NCBI GenBank assembly: GCA_038531315.1 | Contig: JBCBBT010000024.1 | Location: forward strand, 1-49,759 | Length of the DNA stretch: 49,759 bases | From: JAJFFW01 sp038531315 | GTDB lineage: Bacteria; Pseudomonadota; Alphaproteobacteria; Caulobacterales; Parvularculaceae | Direction of reading: 5' to 3' | Part shown: positions 34,556-43,460 of the stretch, in pieces | Layout of the letters: every line of letters starts with the position of its first letter | Numbering within the stretch: position 1 is the first letter of the stretch | Made by a program: the position numbers and the translations under genes | Notes under the pieces: generated by a model | What the model was told of the DNA's origin: nothing | Seen by the model: the letters and a program-made list of their open reading frames with translations, nothing else | Databases searched by the model: none

Positions 34556-35949
34556 TAGTCTTTATTCAGATGAAGCCGCGTTTTCCGACGCAACATGACG
34601 AGCCCGGCGATCATCATTAGGGCGGCTGCCGGAACCGGAATTTCTGGAGCGTCGAGACTGGCCCCGGTAAGCACGAAAACGCCGCCGAAAAACGTCGATA
34701 CATATAAGTTGCCGTCACCGTCGAACCCGAACGACGTGATGAAATTCAAAACCTCAGAGGTCATGTCGCCAAAATCGAGCCGCCATTGCGTGAGATTGTC
34801 GACGCCCGATGCGTCGCCTGCGATTTCAAACGAAAAGACGAGCCCCTGATTGAGATCGGCGAAGAAATATTGTCCGTCGGCGTCCGCAATCGCGCCCTGA
34901 TATACGCCGCCGCCGGTGATCGACACGCCTTGTGTGTCGGCGTCGCCAAAAATCGAGTGCGCATAGTCAAAAAGCGGAAAGTCGACATCGGCGCGATCAA
35001 GGTCCGCAAGGTCGGGCCGAAACGCCTCGCCGCCCTCGAAAGCGGGCCAGCCATAATTGCCGCCCGCGCGAATGACGTTGATTTCTTCCGCGCCGTCCTC
35101 GCCGACATCGCCGACGATCAAGGCGCCGCTGACCGGGTCGAAGCTGGCGCGGAACGGATTACGCAAACCGAAAGCGAATATTTCGTCCCGCGCATCAGGG
35201 TTATCGGTAAATGGATTGCCCACCGGGATGTTGTAATTGCGCCCCGCTACCGCGCAGTCGGCGCCGCACGGGTCGATGCGCAACACCGAGCCCAGTAGGT
35301 TTTCGGTGTTCTGCGACGTGAAGGGCTCTGCGCCCGGCGCGTCGAGCGACTGGTTGCTGTCGCCTGTCGTGATGTAAAGCGCGCCGTCGGGCCCAAAACC
35401 GATCCAGCCGGCATAGTGTTGCGGCGCGCCGTCGTCGGGATGAGCGATTGTAATGATTGTACGCCGGGAAGACGGGTCGATGATGTTCGGATTGGTCGCC
35501 GAGACCGTGTATTCGTCAACGCGGTGCTGGCCGTCCGTTGCGACATAGCTGACATAAAAACGCCCGTTCTGATCGAAGTTCGGATCGAACGCCGTCCCCA
35601 GCAGCCCCTGTTCGAATTCACGGCCAAGGCCCGTCAACGTCAGAAATGGCGTTTCCTGAAGCGCGCCGGCGGCGCGGTCAAAAATTCTGATATTCGCCGC
35701 AAAGCCGTCGGCGGCGGGGGCGCCCGTCTGCCGCTGTTCGGACAGGAATACGCGGCTCGGATCGCCAATCGGCGCATCTGTATAGATCGCGCGGGTCGGG
35801 GCGCCGGGTATCGCCTGCAGGGTCAGCGTTCCGGTGCGCGCTTCGGGAAACACCGGAAACAGCGTCGCCCCGGCCCCGTTCGGGGCCAGCGCGCCAGCGG
35901 CGAACAGCGCGCCCGCAGAAATTGCCTTCAGATTGTTGGAAAATGACAT
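34552..35949 (-). CDS. Exported PQQ-dependent sugar dehydrogenase with VPxPA-CTERM-like tail
   Basis: The 465 residues have a signal peptide (about 1-28, ending NGAGA) and a six-bladed beta-propeller of the soluble glucose/sorbosone dehydrogenase family. Family segments include RVFLSEQRQTG, GWIGFGPDGALYITTGD, FAFGLRNPFRASFD and GDVGEDGAEEINVI. The last 25 residues read PVPAAALMMIAGLVMLRRK: a short VPxPA motif, a hydrophobic helix and a basic end, as in exosortase-sorted VPLPA/PEP-CTERM proteins. It should therefore be exported and processed at the cell envelope. No exosortase gene is in the window. The ATG at 35949 gives a typical signal peptide. Confidence 0.85.
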   Translation of the reverse strand: MSFSNNLKAISAGALFAAGALAPNGAGATLFPVFPEARTGTLTLQAIPGAPTRAIYTDAPIGDPSRVFLSEQRQTGAPAADGFAANIRIFDRAAGALQETPFLTLTGLGREFEQGLLGTAFDPNFDQNGRFYVSYVATDGQHRVDEYTVSATNPNIIDPSSRRTIITIAHPDDGAPQHYAGWIGFGPDGALYITTGDSNQSLDAPGAEPFTSQNTENLLGSVLRIDPCGADCAVAGRNYNIPVGNPFTDNPDARDEIFAFGLRNPFRASFDPVSGALIVGDVGEDGAEEINVIRAGGNYGWPAFEGGEAFRPDLADLDRADVDFPLFDYAHSIFGDADTQGVSITGGGVYQGAIADADGQYFFADLNQGLVFSFEIAGDASGVDNLTQWRLDFGDMTSEVLNFITSFGFDGDGNLYVSTFFGGVFVLTGASLDAPEIPVPAAALMMIAGLVMLRRKTRLHLNKDY

Positions 35950-36096
35950 CGTCGCCCCCCTTGCGTAATCGATCTTGAAGTCGAGCGCTCATCGTAAGCG
36001 ACGGGCCCCAGCCGGTAAACAGGACGCCGGTTGCAAGACCGCCGGTCTGCGCAGGCAATGATTGACCCGCTGCGCGGTCCGTGAGAGAGCGCGCCG

Positions 36097-37143
36097 ATGA
36101 CCCGTTCGAGCAGCGAGACATTTGAATTCGAGATTGACGAGGAAAGCGCTGGCGCGCGCCTCGACAAATGGCTCTCTGAACAAATTGCGACGCTGACGCG
36201 CACACGCCTGAAAGCATTGATCGAGGACGGCGCTCTGCGGCGCGATGACGCTGTATTCATCGACCCCTCCTGGCGCATGCGGCGCGGTGAGCGCTATGCG
36301 CTTGTTGTGCCGGAAGTCGCTGCGCCGACGCCGAAGCCGGAAGATATTCCGCTCGATGTCGCCTTCGAGGATGACGACGTCATTGTCGTGAACAAACCGG
36401 CGGGCATGGTCGTCCACCCCGCCGCCGGCAACTGGACCGGCACGCTTGTCAACGCCCTACTCCATCATTGTGCGGACAGTCTTTCCGGCATTGGCGGCGT
36501 CGCGCGCCCCGGTATCGTGCATCGTCTCGATAAGGACACTTCAGGCTTGCTGGTCGCGGCGAAAAACGACGCAGCGCATCAGGCGCTGACCCGCGCTTTC
36601 GCCGCCCATGATGTTGAGCGCGTCTACGAGGCGGTGATCGTCGGCGCCCCCCGGCCCGGCTTCGGAACCATCGACGCCGCCATCGGCCGCGCGCCCGGCG
36701 ATCGGAAAAAATTTGCGGTCGTCAAGCCTGCCGGAAAAGGCGTTATCGAAGAGCGCGCCGACGCCCGCCGCGCCGTCACGCATTTCAAGATTGTCGAAGC
36801 CTTTGGGCGCGCCCGCGCAAAACTGAAAGGCGACGCGGTTGCGAGCCTTGTCGAATGCCGCCTTGAGACCGGACGCACGCATCAGATCCGTGTCCATCTG
36901 AGCTCAATCGGTCATCCTCTGCTCGGCGACCCTGTCTATGGCGCAAGTCCCGGCCTTGCGGGCGTCAGGCCGGGCGATGACGCCGCCGACGAAGCGATCG
37001 CCGTCGCGAAGGGGTTTAAACGGCAGGCGCTGCATGCGGGCGTTTTGGGTTTCGCCCACCCCCGGACCGGCGAACAGCATCGCTTTGACCGTCCCGCGCC
37101 GGCTGATCTTGAAAAACTGAAAGCGGCGCTCGCGGCCCTTTAA
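36097..37143 (+). CDS. rluD: 23S rRNA pseudouridine synthase, RluD type
   Basis: This enzyme isomerises uridines in 23S rRNA helix 69. The 348 residues have an N-terminal S4 RNA-binding domain (ARLDKWLSEQIATLTRTRLK, about 19-38). The catalytic domain carries VHRLDKDTSG (catalytic Asp145), followed by VECRLETGRTHQIRVHL. Together with rpoH downstream it forms the rluD-rpoH pair common in alphaproteobacteria. The exact uridine targets (RluC or RluD type) cannot be settled by eye. Confidence 0.9.
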   Translation: MTRSSSETFEFEIDEESAGARLDKWLSEQIATLTRTRLKALIEDGALRRDDAVFIDPSWRMRRGERYALVVPEVAAPTPKPEDIPLDVAFEDDDVIVVNKPAGMVVHPAAGNWTGTLVNALLHHCADSLSGIGGVARPGIVHRLDKDTSGLLVAAKNDAAHQALTRAFAAHDVERVYEAVIVGAPRPGFGTIDAAIGRAPGDRKKFAVVKPAGKGVIEERADARRAVTHFKIVEAFGRARAKLKGDAVASLVECRLETGRTHQIRVHLSSIGHPLLGDPVYGASPGLAGVRPGDDAADEAIAVAKGFKRQALHAGVLGFAHPRTGEQHRFDRPAPADLEKLKAALAAL

Positions 37144-37267
37144 GGCGGCCGCGCTCACGCTTTCGTGCCTCGGCGAGAGGCGATGTGATCGGCAAAAACC
37201 GTGCATTTTCCACTTATTAGGTCTATTCTTGACCAATCGGACAAAAACGTCGCCGCCGCGCGTAATC

Positions 37268-37295
37268 CTTGGCAGCTTCGAAATCGTACCTATAT
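37268..37295 (+). promoter_or_regulatory. Candidate sigma32 promoter of rpoH
   Basis: CTTG (37268-37271), 17 bases, CCTATAT (37289-37295), 62 bases before the rpoH ATG, fits CTTG-N16..18-CYTATNT. It suggests that RpoH drives its own gene, as described for Caulobacter. Confidence 0.5.
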
Positions 37296-37356
37296 GGAAA
37301 CCTTGCAGCGCCGGTCCGGCGTTGGAGGGGCTTCCGCAAGAGAGAGAGACGACACA

Positions 37357-38277
37357 ATGAGCAACGCACTCACAACCACGGCTGCGCTGACGCCTGAAGG
37401 CAGTTTGTCGCGCTATCTGGCCGAAATTCGTAAATTCCCGATGCTTGAAAAAGACCAGGAATACATGCTCGCGCGCCGCTTCGCCGAGCATCAGGACGCG
37501 GAAGCAGCCGAACAACTTGTTAACTCCCATTTACGGCTCGTTGCAAAAATCGCCATGGGCTATCGCGGCTATGGCTTGCCGATCGGCGAAGTGATCTCCG
37601 AAGGCAATGTCGGGCTAATGCAGGCGGTCAAACGCTTCGATCCGGAAAAAGGCTTTCGCCTCGCGACCTATGCCATGTGGTGGATCCGCGCTTCCATTCA
37701 GGAATATATCCTTCGGTCATGGTCGCTTGTGAAAATCGGCACCACCGCCGCACAGAAAAAGCTTTTCTTTAACCTGCGCCGCATCAAAGGTCAGATCGAC
37801 GCCGTCGATGACGGTGATCTGCACCCTGATCAGGTGGAGCATATCGCCACCAAGCTTGGCGTCACCAATGACGACGTGATTTCCATGAACCGGCGCATGT
37901 CGGGCGGCGAGGCTTCCCTCAACGCGCCGATGGGCAAAGATGCAGAAGGCGGCGGCGAGTGGCAGGATTGGCTTGTCGACGACAATGCGGTGAACGCCGA
38001 AGCCCAGCTCGTTAAAGACGATGAATACGAAATGCGCATGGGATTGCTCGATCAGGCGTTAAAGACGCTGAACGAACGCGAACAGAACATTCTTACCGAA
38101 CGTCGGCTGAAGGAAAATCCGGCGACGCTGGAAGAGCTGAGCAAGGTCTATAATGTCAGCCGCGAGCGGGTCCGTCAGATTGAAGTGCGCGCGTTTGAGA
38201 AATTGCAAAAAGCCATGAAGCGCCTGGCGAAAGAAGCGCACGCCAACCCGGCGGCCCTCGAAGAAGCATCCGCTTGA
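37357..38277 (+). CDS. rpoH: Heat-shock sigma factor RpoH (sigma32)
   Basis: RpoH directs RNA polymerase to heat-shock promoters. The 306 residues contain sigma region 2 (NSHLRLVAKIAMGYRGYGL, then YAMWWIRASIQEYIL), the RpoH box QKKLFFNLR (133-141) that separates it from RpoD, and region 4 with the DNA-binding helix LSKVYNVSRERVRQIEVRA. The ATG at 37357 follows AGAGAGAGAC. The frame is open upstream to 37201, but the promoter candidate at 37268-37295 and the family length support the chosen start. Confidence 0.96.
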   Translation: MSNALTTTAALTPEGSLSRYLAEIRKFPMLEKDQEYMLARRFAEHQDAEAAEQLVNSHLRLVAKIAMGYRGYGLPIGEVISEGNVGLMQAVKRFDPEKGFRLATYAMWWIRASIQEYILRSWSLVKIGTTAAQKKLFFNLRRIKGQIDAVDDGDLHPDQVEHIATKLGVTNDDVISMNRRMSGGEASLNAPMGKDAEGGGEWQDWLVDDNAVNAEAQLVKDDEYEMRMGLLDQALKTLNEREQNILTERRLKENPATLEELSKVYNVSRERVRQIEVRAFEKLQKAMKRLAKEAHANPAALEEASA

Positions 38278-38293
38278 CGCTTGTTGACGCCGC

Positions 38294-38917
38294 CTAGGCC
38301 GCGACCGCCTCGCCCCAATATTGGTAGCCAAGCGGTTTCGGCGTCTTTGGCAAGTACATTGTCTCGCACCGGCGTACTGAGAACCCGGCGTCAGATAACA
38401 TCTGCGCCGGGTTCCGTGTTAAGTGGCATCCGCCGCCGAGGCGTTTTTGGAACGGCTCAAGGCGGCGCTGCCATTTGACGACACTGGCGTCGGGCGCAAG
38501 CCCGTGTTCTGCGAACAAGATCTTGCCGTCCGGTTTGAGAAAACGCCGCACTTGCGCGAGCGCACTGCGCCAATCTGGAATTGTACACAGAACAAAAGAG
38601 ATTACTGCGGTATCGATACTCGCGGCGTCAACCGGCGCGTCTTCTGCATTCGCCTCGATAATGTCGATCTGCGTGCGGCCGAGTTCAGCCGCCGTCTTGC
38701 GCGCGCGCGCCGTCATGCCGGGGGCTGGCTCGACAGCAAAAAGCCGCTCGACCTTGCCCCAGTCGTAGAGGCCAAAATTTGTTCCCGATCCGCAGCCGAG
38801 CTCCATGACGCGGCCTTCAGCGAGCGGGACAATTTTTTCGCGTTGTTTCATTACGGGCCGCGTTGAACAGGCGCAGCTTACAAGCGCCGGCAAAACATAA
38901 CGATCATAAAGCCCCAT
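38294..38917 (-). CDS. Class I SAM-dependent methyltransferase (UbiE/METTL7-like)
   Basis: The 207 residues have SAM motif I VMELGCGSGTNFGLY, the acidic residue at the end of strand 2 (FAVEPAPGM), and the late segments TAVISFVLCTIPDW and GKILFAEHGLAPDASV. The sequence resembles the small UbiE/METTL7-like lipid or thiol methyltransferases. The substrate is unknown. It lies 42 bases downstream of alkB on the same strand and may be cotranscribed. It converges on rpoH, 16 bases away. The ATG at 38917 follows an in-frame TTG. Confidence 0.85.
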   Translation of the reverse strand: MGLYDRYVLPALVSCACSTRPVMKQREKIVPLAEGRVMELGCGSGTNFGLYDWGKVERLFAVEPAPGMTARARKTAAELGRTQIDIIEANAEDAPVDAASIDTAVISFVLCTIPDWRSALAQVRRFLKPDGKILFAEHGLAPDASVVKWQRRLEPFQKRLGGGCHLTRNPAQMLSDAGFSVRRCETMYLPKTPKPLGYQYWGEAVAA

Positions 38918-38959
38918 CAAGTCATCCCCGTACCGATTGCAAGCGCCGCCGGCGGTCGG

Positions 38960-40141
38960 TTACGCGGCGGGCGCTGTGCTGAATTGTCGGCGCAAACGCG
39001 CTTCGCTTTGCGGTGCGAGATTGACCTTATCGATGTCGCCCTGCGCCCAGGCCATCACCTTCGGGTCCATCACGCGGAACCAGAGCGGGGGAATGGCTGC
39101 GAGCCCGAAACACCCCGGATACCCGCTCGGCAAGCGCGGCAGATCAGAAAAATTGCGCAGCGCCTGATAAGGCCGTTGAGGATTCGCGTGGTGATCGGAA
39201 TGGCGTTGCAGATGAAATGAAAAGAGATTGGAGACGATGTGGTTTGTATTCCACGAATGACGCGGCGCACACGGTTCGTATTTCCCGCGGGCGTCTTTTT
39301 CGCGCTTCAGACCATAATGCTCAACGTAGTTTGCCTGCGTCAGGCCATACCACCCAAAGAAGTGATGCAGCAGCAAAAACGGCAGCATGATCCAGCCAAA
39401 GAGCGCCGTTAGCGCCGCACCGATAACCAGCGCGATCGCGTAGCCCTGCAGGATATCGTTTTCTAAGGACCAGAAAGACTTTCCGCGCTTTTCAAGGCGC
39501 CGTTTTTCATGGGCGACGCCACGCCTGAATGTGCCCGGCAATTCACGCAGCGCAAACGCGTAGATCGACTCGCCCATGCGCGAACTTGCAGGATCCTCCG
39601 GCGTCGAAACCCAGACATGATGACCCCGGTTGTGTTCGATGCAAAAATGCCCATAGCCAATCATGGCGTTCATTATTTTCGCCGCCCACTGATCGGTTTT
39701 GTTCTGCTTGTGGCCGAGCTCGTGGCCAATCGTCAGAACATTGGCATGCAGCATCGCAAGCCCAATCGTGAAAGCGATAAACGCCCAGACCGGCAAGTTC
39801 TGTGTGCCGATAAACACAGCCCCAATCAGAAAACTCAGATAGTAGGCGGGCGCCATGGCATGCAGGAGCCGGCGGTAATAAGGGTCCGCCGCCATCGCCG
39901 CCGTCACTTCCTCGGGCGGGTTGTGCGTGTCCTCGCCGATCAGCATGTCGATCGCAGGGATCACAAGGAAGAAGTAAAACAGCGGAAAAAGCGTCCAGAG
40001 CGCATTCGCACCGCTCAGGAAATAGGCCGCCGCCGTCAGCGGACCGATGAGGGCCCCTACGATGGGGAAGACCCAGAGAAAGCGTTTGCCGTCGGTATAT
40101 CTGACAGTGTCGCCGCGAGATGTCGTGCCGGTAAACTCCAT
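38960..40141 (-). CDS. alkB: Alkane 1-monooxygenase
   Basis: AlkB is a di-iron integral-membrane enzyme that hydroxylates the terminal carbon of medium or long n-alkanes using O2 and rubredoxin. The 393 residues have six hydrophobic segments and the full set of histidine boxes: HELGHKQ (140-146), EHNRGHHVWVSTPEDPA (169-185) and LQRHSDHHANP (near 330), plus the NYVEHYGLKRE segment that marks AlkB rather than fatty-acid desaturases. No rubredoxin gene lies nearby. It is preceded by the DUF922 and acyl-CoA dehydrogenase genes on the same strand, and a CtrA-like site lies in the 98-base gap before it. Confidence 0.93.
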   Translation of the reverse strand: MEFTGTTSRGDTVRYTDGKRFLWVFPIVGALIGPLTAAAYFLSGANALWTLFPLFYFFLVIPAIDMLIGEDTHNPPEEVTAAMAADPYYRRLLHAMAPAYYLSFLIGAVFIGTQNLPVWAFIAFTIGLAMLHANVLTIGHELGHKQNKTDQWAAKIMNAMIGYGHFCIEHNRGHHVWVSTPEDPASSRMGESIYAFALRELPGTFRRGVAHEKRRLEKRGKSFWSLENDILQGYAIALVIGAALTALFGWIMLPFLLLHHFFGWYGLTQANYVEHYGLKREKDARGKYEPCAPRHSWNTNHIVSNLFSFHLQRHSDHHANPQRPYQALRNFSDLPRLPSGYPGCFGLAAIPPLWFRVMDPKVMAWAQGDIDKVNLAPQSEARLRRQFSTAPAA

Positions 40142-40151
40142 AGTTTACTTG

Positions 40152-40168
40152 TTAGCAAAGAATTAACC
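40152..40168. promoter_or_regulatory. CtrA-like site upstream of alkB
   Basis: TTAG-N7-TTAACC on the plus strand differs by one base from the CtrA consensus TTAA-N7-TTAACC. It lies 11-27 bases before the alkB ATG. Confidence 0.35.
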
Positions 40169-40239
40169 GAGTGTGAAGGGCCGCCGGGCCTTGTTGCGTG
40201 CGGGGCGGCCCATGGGTGTCGACGTCGGTTGTGTTCCGC

Positions 40240-40842
40240 TTACCGGGACGGGCCAAAATGAGCGCCCTGCCGCACGCCGTGACCAGTGCGGCGGTCATAG
40301 CGTTCATGGGCGGCGCGGCCGTCAGCGCCCTTTTCGGCAAAAGCGGCGACGCGTTGGCGCACTGCGGCGTCGAGAGCCGCGCATGTCGGTTGCGTTCGCG
40401 TGCGTTTGATCTCGCGGGCGAGGCGCCGCGCTGATTTTTTCGCGATGGCGCCGTGGCCTTTTTCATGGCGCCGCACCGCTTTTTCAAAGGCGTTCCACTG
40501 CCGCAACAAGGCGCGTTCGGCGCCGCGTGACGGGCGCCAGCGCGGCGTTGTGTAGACAAGGTCCAGCATCACGCGGACCCCCGCGACGGCGCAGCTTCGA
40601 GACCGCTCTTTGTAGTCGTACGACCACGTCACGGCCCGCGCTGTCTTGGCGTAGAAACGCCGCCCGTCTTTTAAAACGAGCGGCGCGTTTTTATCGAGGG
40701 AGGCGATAATGGCCTGCGATGATGCGCCCTCAACGGCGTAAAAGGCGGAACGCTCGGTGACGATCACCCTCGCCTGCGCAGCGCTCGCCGCGTTTAATAT
40801 GCACACCGCCAGAAGAACCGATGACGCAATCCGCACCAGCAC
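40240..40842 (-). CDS. DUF922-type secreted protein, putative zinc protease
   Basis: The 200 residues start with a signal peptide (first about 24, ending AAQA) and carry the HEKGH metal motif (His126-His130) within WNAFEKAVRRHEKGHGAIAK. This is the arrangement of the DUF922 family of predicted secreted zinc-dependent proteases. Protease activity is inferred from the motif only. The start is a GTG at 40842, one base after the stop codon of the acyl-CoA dehydrogenase gene, so the two are translationally coupled. alkB follows 98 bases downstream. Confidence 0.75.
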   Translation of the reverse strand: MLVRIASSVLLAVCILNAASAAQARVIVTERSAFYAVEGASSQAIIASLDKNAPLVLKDGRRFYAKTARAVTWSYDYKERSRSCAVAGVRVMLDLVYTTPRWRPSRGAERALLRQWNAFEKAVRRHEKGHGAIAKKSARRLAREIKRTRTQPTCAALDAAVRQRVAAFAEKGADGRAAHERYDRRTGHGVRQGAHFGPSR

Positions 40843-40843
40843 G

Positions 40844-42067
40844 TTATTGCTGGTTCGTGTATTTCTTGAATTCGATGCGCGAAATGGCGCGGCAATGCAC
40901 CTCGTCGGGACCGTCCGCCAGACGCAACGTTCTCAAAGACGCATAGGCGCGCGCCAGGCCAGAGTCGCTCGTTACGCCCGCCCCGCCGTAAGCCTGAATG
41001 GCGTCGTCGATCACTTTCAATGCGATCCGCGGTGCGGCGACCTTGATCATTGCGATTTCGCCTTGCGCAACCTTGTTGCCGACCGTGTCCATCATCCAGG
41101 CCGCTTTCAGCGTCAACAGGCGCGTCATCTCGATATCGATCCGCGCTTCCGCCACGCGCTGCTCCCAGATCGAGTGTTTATAGATCGGCTTGCCGAAAGC
41201 CTCGCGGGTCAAGATACGCTTGACCATTTTTTCAAGCGCCACCTCTGCTGCGCCGATCGTCCGCATACAGTGGTGAATACGCCCCGGGCCAAGCCGGCCT
41301 TGCGCGATTTCAAAGCCGCGCCCTTCGCCAAGGATCAGGTTTTCTTTCGGGACCCGCACGTTGTTCAACTCAACTTCCATATGTCCGTGCGGCGCATCGT
41401 CATAACCGAAAACAGGTAAGTGGCGAACGATATTGACGCCGTCTGCATCCGCCGGGACGAGGATTTGCGATTGTTGTTTATGGCGCTCGGCGGATTTGTC
41501 GGTCTTGCCCATCACAATAAAGACTTTGCAACGCGGATCGCCCGCCCCCGACGACCACCATTTGCGGCCGTTGATCACGTAATCGTCGCCGTCGCGGCGA
41601 ATATCGGTTTCAATATTGGTGGCGTCCGAAGAGGCGACCGCCGGTTCAGTCATCAAAAAAGCCGACCGGATCTTGCCGTCGAGGAGCGGCTGCAACCATT
41701 CTTCCTGTTGCGCTGGCGAGCCGTATTTCGACAAGACCTCCATATTGCCCGTGTCGGGCGCCGCGCAGTTGAAAACTTCCGGCGCGATGTGACAGCGCCC
41801 TGTTAATTCGGCGATCGGCGCATAGTCGGCGTTTGACAGCCCTGGGCCGAATTGCGGGTCGGGATGAAACATATTCCAAAGACCCGCCGCCTTCGCCTTG
41901 TCCTTCAATTCGTCGATGATTGGCGGGATTTTCCAGCGGCCTTTGCCGGGGCCAAACTCTGCATGCTGACGTTCATAGATTTCATTACCTTCATAGACAT
42001 ACGCGTCCATGAAATCCGAGACGCGTTTCAGATAATCGTTGCAGCGGTCGCTATAGTTGAAATCCAT
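40844..42067 (-). CDS. Acyl-CoA dehydrogenase (ACAD10/11-like)
   Basis: This flavoenzyme makes the first double bond in fatty-acyl-CoA oxidation. The 407 residues show the acyl-CoA dehydrogenase fold: AFLMTEPAVASSDATNIET near 140-160 for FAD contact, KWWSSGAGDPRCK, and the C-terminal helical domain with MRTIGAAEVALEKMVKRIL and AIQAYGGAGVTSDSGLARAY. The N-terminal region resembles the ACAD10/11 subgroup. It is followed by the coupled DUF922 gene and then alkB, which fits a role after alkane oxidation; the chain length is not known. Confidence 0.88.
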   Translation of the reverse strand: MDFNYSDRCNDYLKRVSDFMDAYVYEGNEIYERQHAEFGPGKGRWKIPPIIDELKDKAKAAGLWNMFHPDPQFGPGLSNADYAPIAELTGRCHIAPEVFNCAAPDTGNMEVLSKYGSPAQQEEWLQPLLDGKIRSAFLMTEPAVASSDATNIETDIRRDGDDYVINGRKWWSSGAGDPRCKVFIVMGKTDKSAERHKQQSQILVPADADGVNIVRHLPVFGYDDAPHGHMEVELNNVRVPKENLILGEGRGFEIAQGRLGPGRIHHCMRTIGAAEVALEKMVKRILTREAFGKPIYKHSIWEQRVAEARIDIEMTRLLTLKAAWMMDTVGNKVAQGEIAMIKVAAPRIALKVIDDAIQAYGGAGVTSDSGLARAYASLRTLRLADGPDEVHCRAISRIEFKKYTNQQ

Positions 42068-42125
42068 GCAAATACTCCCTTGGGTTGACGCTATGATAAC
42101 GCGTGCGGGCCGTAGGGGAAGTCAG

Positions 42126-42626
42126 CTAGGCAGTCGGCAGCGCTTTGTCGCCCCCCTTATCGCGCGCTTGTCGGCGGGCGCGGAAGAAGTCCTTCAATAG
42201 CTGCGCGGCCTCGCCGGCGAGCGGGCCGCGAACGACCTCGGGCCGCCAATGACATGTCGCCTGCTCAAAAAATTTCGGGCCATGCCAGATAGCGCCGCCT
42301 TTTGGGTCATCGGCCGCGACGACGAGCCGCGCAATGCGCGCGTGGGAAATCGCGCCGGCGCACATGGCGCATGGCTCAAGCGTCACATAGAGCGTTGCGC
42401 CCGTCAGACGGTAATTGCCGAGCGCGGCGCCCGCCGCGCGCAGGGCCCTGATCTCGGCATGGCCGGTCGGATCATGGGAGGCGATGGGCGCATTACCGGC
42501 GGCGGCGATGATCGCGCCATGCGCGTCAACAATGACGGCCCCCACCGGCGCCTCGCCGGCGTCAGCGGCGGCGCGCGCCTCGTCGAGGGCCCGGCGCATG
42601 AAGGAAAGATCGGGGTCGTCCGCCAT
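42126..42626 (-). CDS. tadA: tRNA-specific adenosine deaminase
   Basis: TadA converts adenosine 34 of tRNA-Arg(ACG) to inosine. The 166 residues have the deaminase zinc site: HAE (His56, Glu58) and PCAMC (Cys86, Cys89) in LYVTLEPCAMCAGAI. A nearby GHAEIRAL segment and the NYRLTGATLYVTLEPC context are typical of TadA rather than of guanine deaminase. The start at 42626 gives the normal length. Upstream on the same strand lies a methyltransferase gene that ends 12 bases before it. The usual partner rluB is divergent beyond that. Confidence 0.93.
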   Translation of the reverse strand: MADDPDLSFMRRALDEARAAADAGEAPVGAVIVDAHGAIIAAAGNAPIASHDPTGHAEIRALRAAGAALGNYRLTGATLYVTLEPCAMCAGAISHARIARLVVAADDPKGGAIWHGPKFFEQATCHWRPEVVRGPLAGEAAQLLKDFFRARRQARDKGGDKALPTA

Positions 42627-42637
42627 GGCGGACGGTC

Positions 42638-43396
42638 TTAGGCTGCTGCAGGCTGTTGCGCCAGCGTAAAGGGCTGGCGCGGTTTGCGCGCGAGACAAAA
42701 AACCGTCACGCCGGCGACGCGGTTGAACGGGAACAAGGCCGCGCGCTCCAGATCGTGGACTGCGACAAGGGTCTTGTTGAGCCAGTCGGGCGCAGCCTTG
42801 AGCGCGCTTTGCGTGGCCGCGCGGTCGCCTTTCAAGGCTTTGTCGGCAAGACGCATCGCAGCGACGGCGGGAAACAATAGCCCGAAAAAATACCGTTGCT
42901 TTAACGGCTCAAGCCCAGCCGCCTCGACAGCGGCGACAAGGCTTTCTTCAGTGTAACGGCGGCGATGATCCAGAAAGTCGTCATGGGAGGACCAGAGGAA
43001 ATTAAACGCCGGGACCGAGATCAAAAAACGCGCCCCGGGCTTTGCCTGATCGGCGTAGGTGCGGATCAGGCCGACATCGTCGTCGACATGCTCAATCACA
43101 TCCAGCATCAGGACGTGAGACGCATCGACAGCATCGACAGAGCGGACATAATCAACCGGCTCATTCGCGCGTTCGGCGAGCCAGGCGTCTGAGTAATTCG
43201 GGTCAACGCACGTCGCCGCCGGCGCCAAGCCGTCCTCGATCAGCATCCTGGAAAAGACGCCCGACCCCGCGCCCACATCGAGAACGCCCGAAATCGGCGT
43301 TTCGCCAAGAAGCGACTTGATCGCGCGGCCTTTGGAAATGTAGTACCAGTGGCTCGACGGATCACCGCCAATTGCTTGTTCTTCCTTCAGATCCAT
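42638..43396 (-). CDS. Class I SAM-dependent methyltransferase (UbiG/methyltransf-11-like)
   Basis: The 252 residues contain SAM motif I GVLDVGAGSGVFSRML (about 37-52), an acidic strand-2 end in CVDPNYSD, and HVLMLDVIEHVDDDVGLI, the motif II region common in UbiG-like enzymes. The rest has DFLDHRRRYTEESLVAAV and a basic C-terminal segment. Such proteins often act on polyprenyl or sugar lipids; the substrate here is unknown. It separates tadA from rluB, which are commonly next to each other in alphaproteobacteria. Confidence 0.85.
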   Translation of the reverse strand: MDLKEEQAIGGDPSSHWYYISKGRAIKSLLGETPISGVLDVGAGSGVFSRMLIEDGLAPAATCVDPNYSDAWLAERANEPVDYVRSVDAVDASHVLMLDVIEHVDDDVGLIRTYADQAKPGARFLISVPAFNFLWSSHDDFLDHRRRYTEESLVAAVEAAGLEPLKQRYFFGLLFPAVAAMRLADKALKGDRAATQSALKAAPDWLNKTLVAVHDLERAALFPFNRVAGVTVFCLARKPRQPFTLAQQPAAA

Positions 43397-43460
43397 GGGA
43401 GCTCCGGCGTTAATCGTGGAGCCGCGACGCTAGCCCCGCTCCCTTAAGGACGCCTTAACC

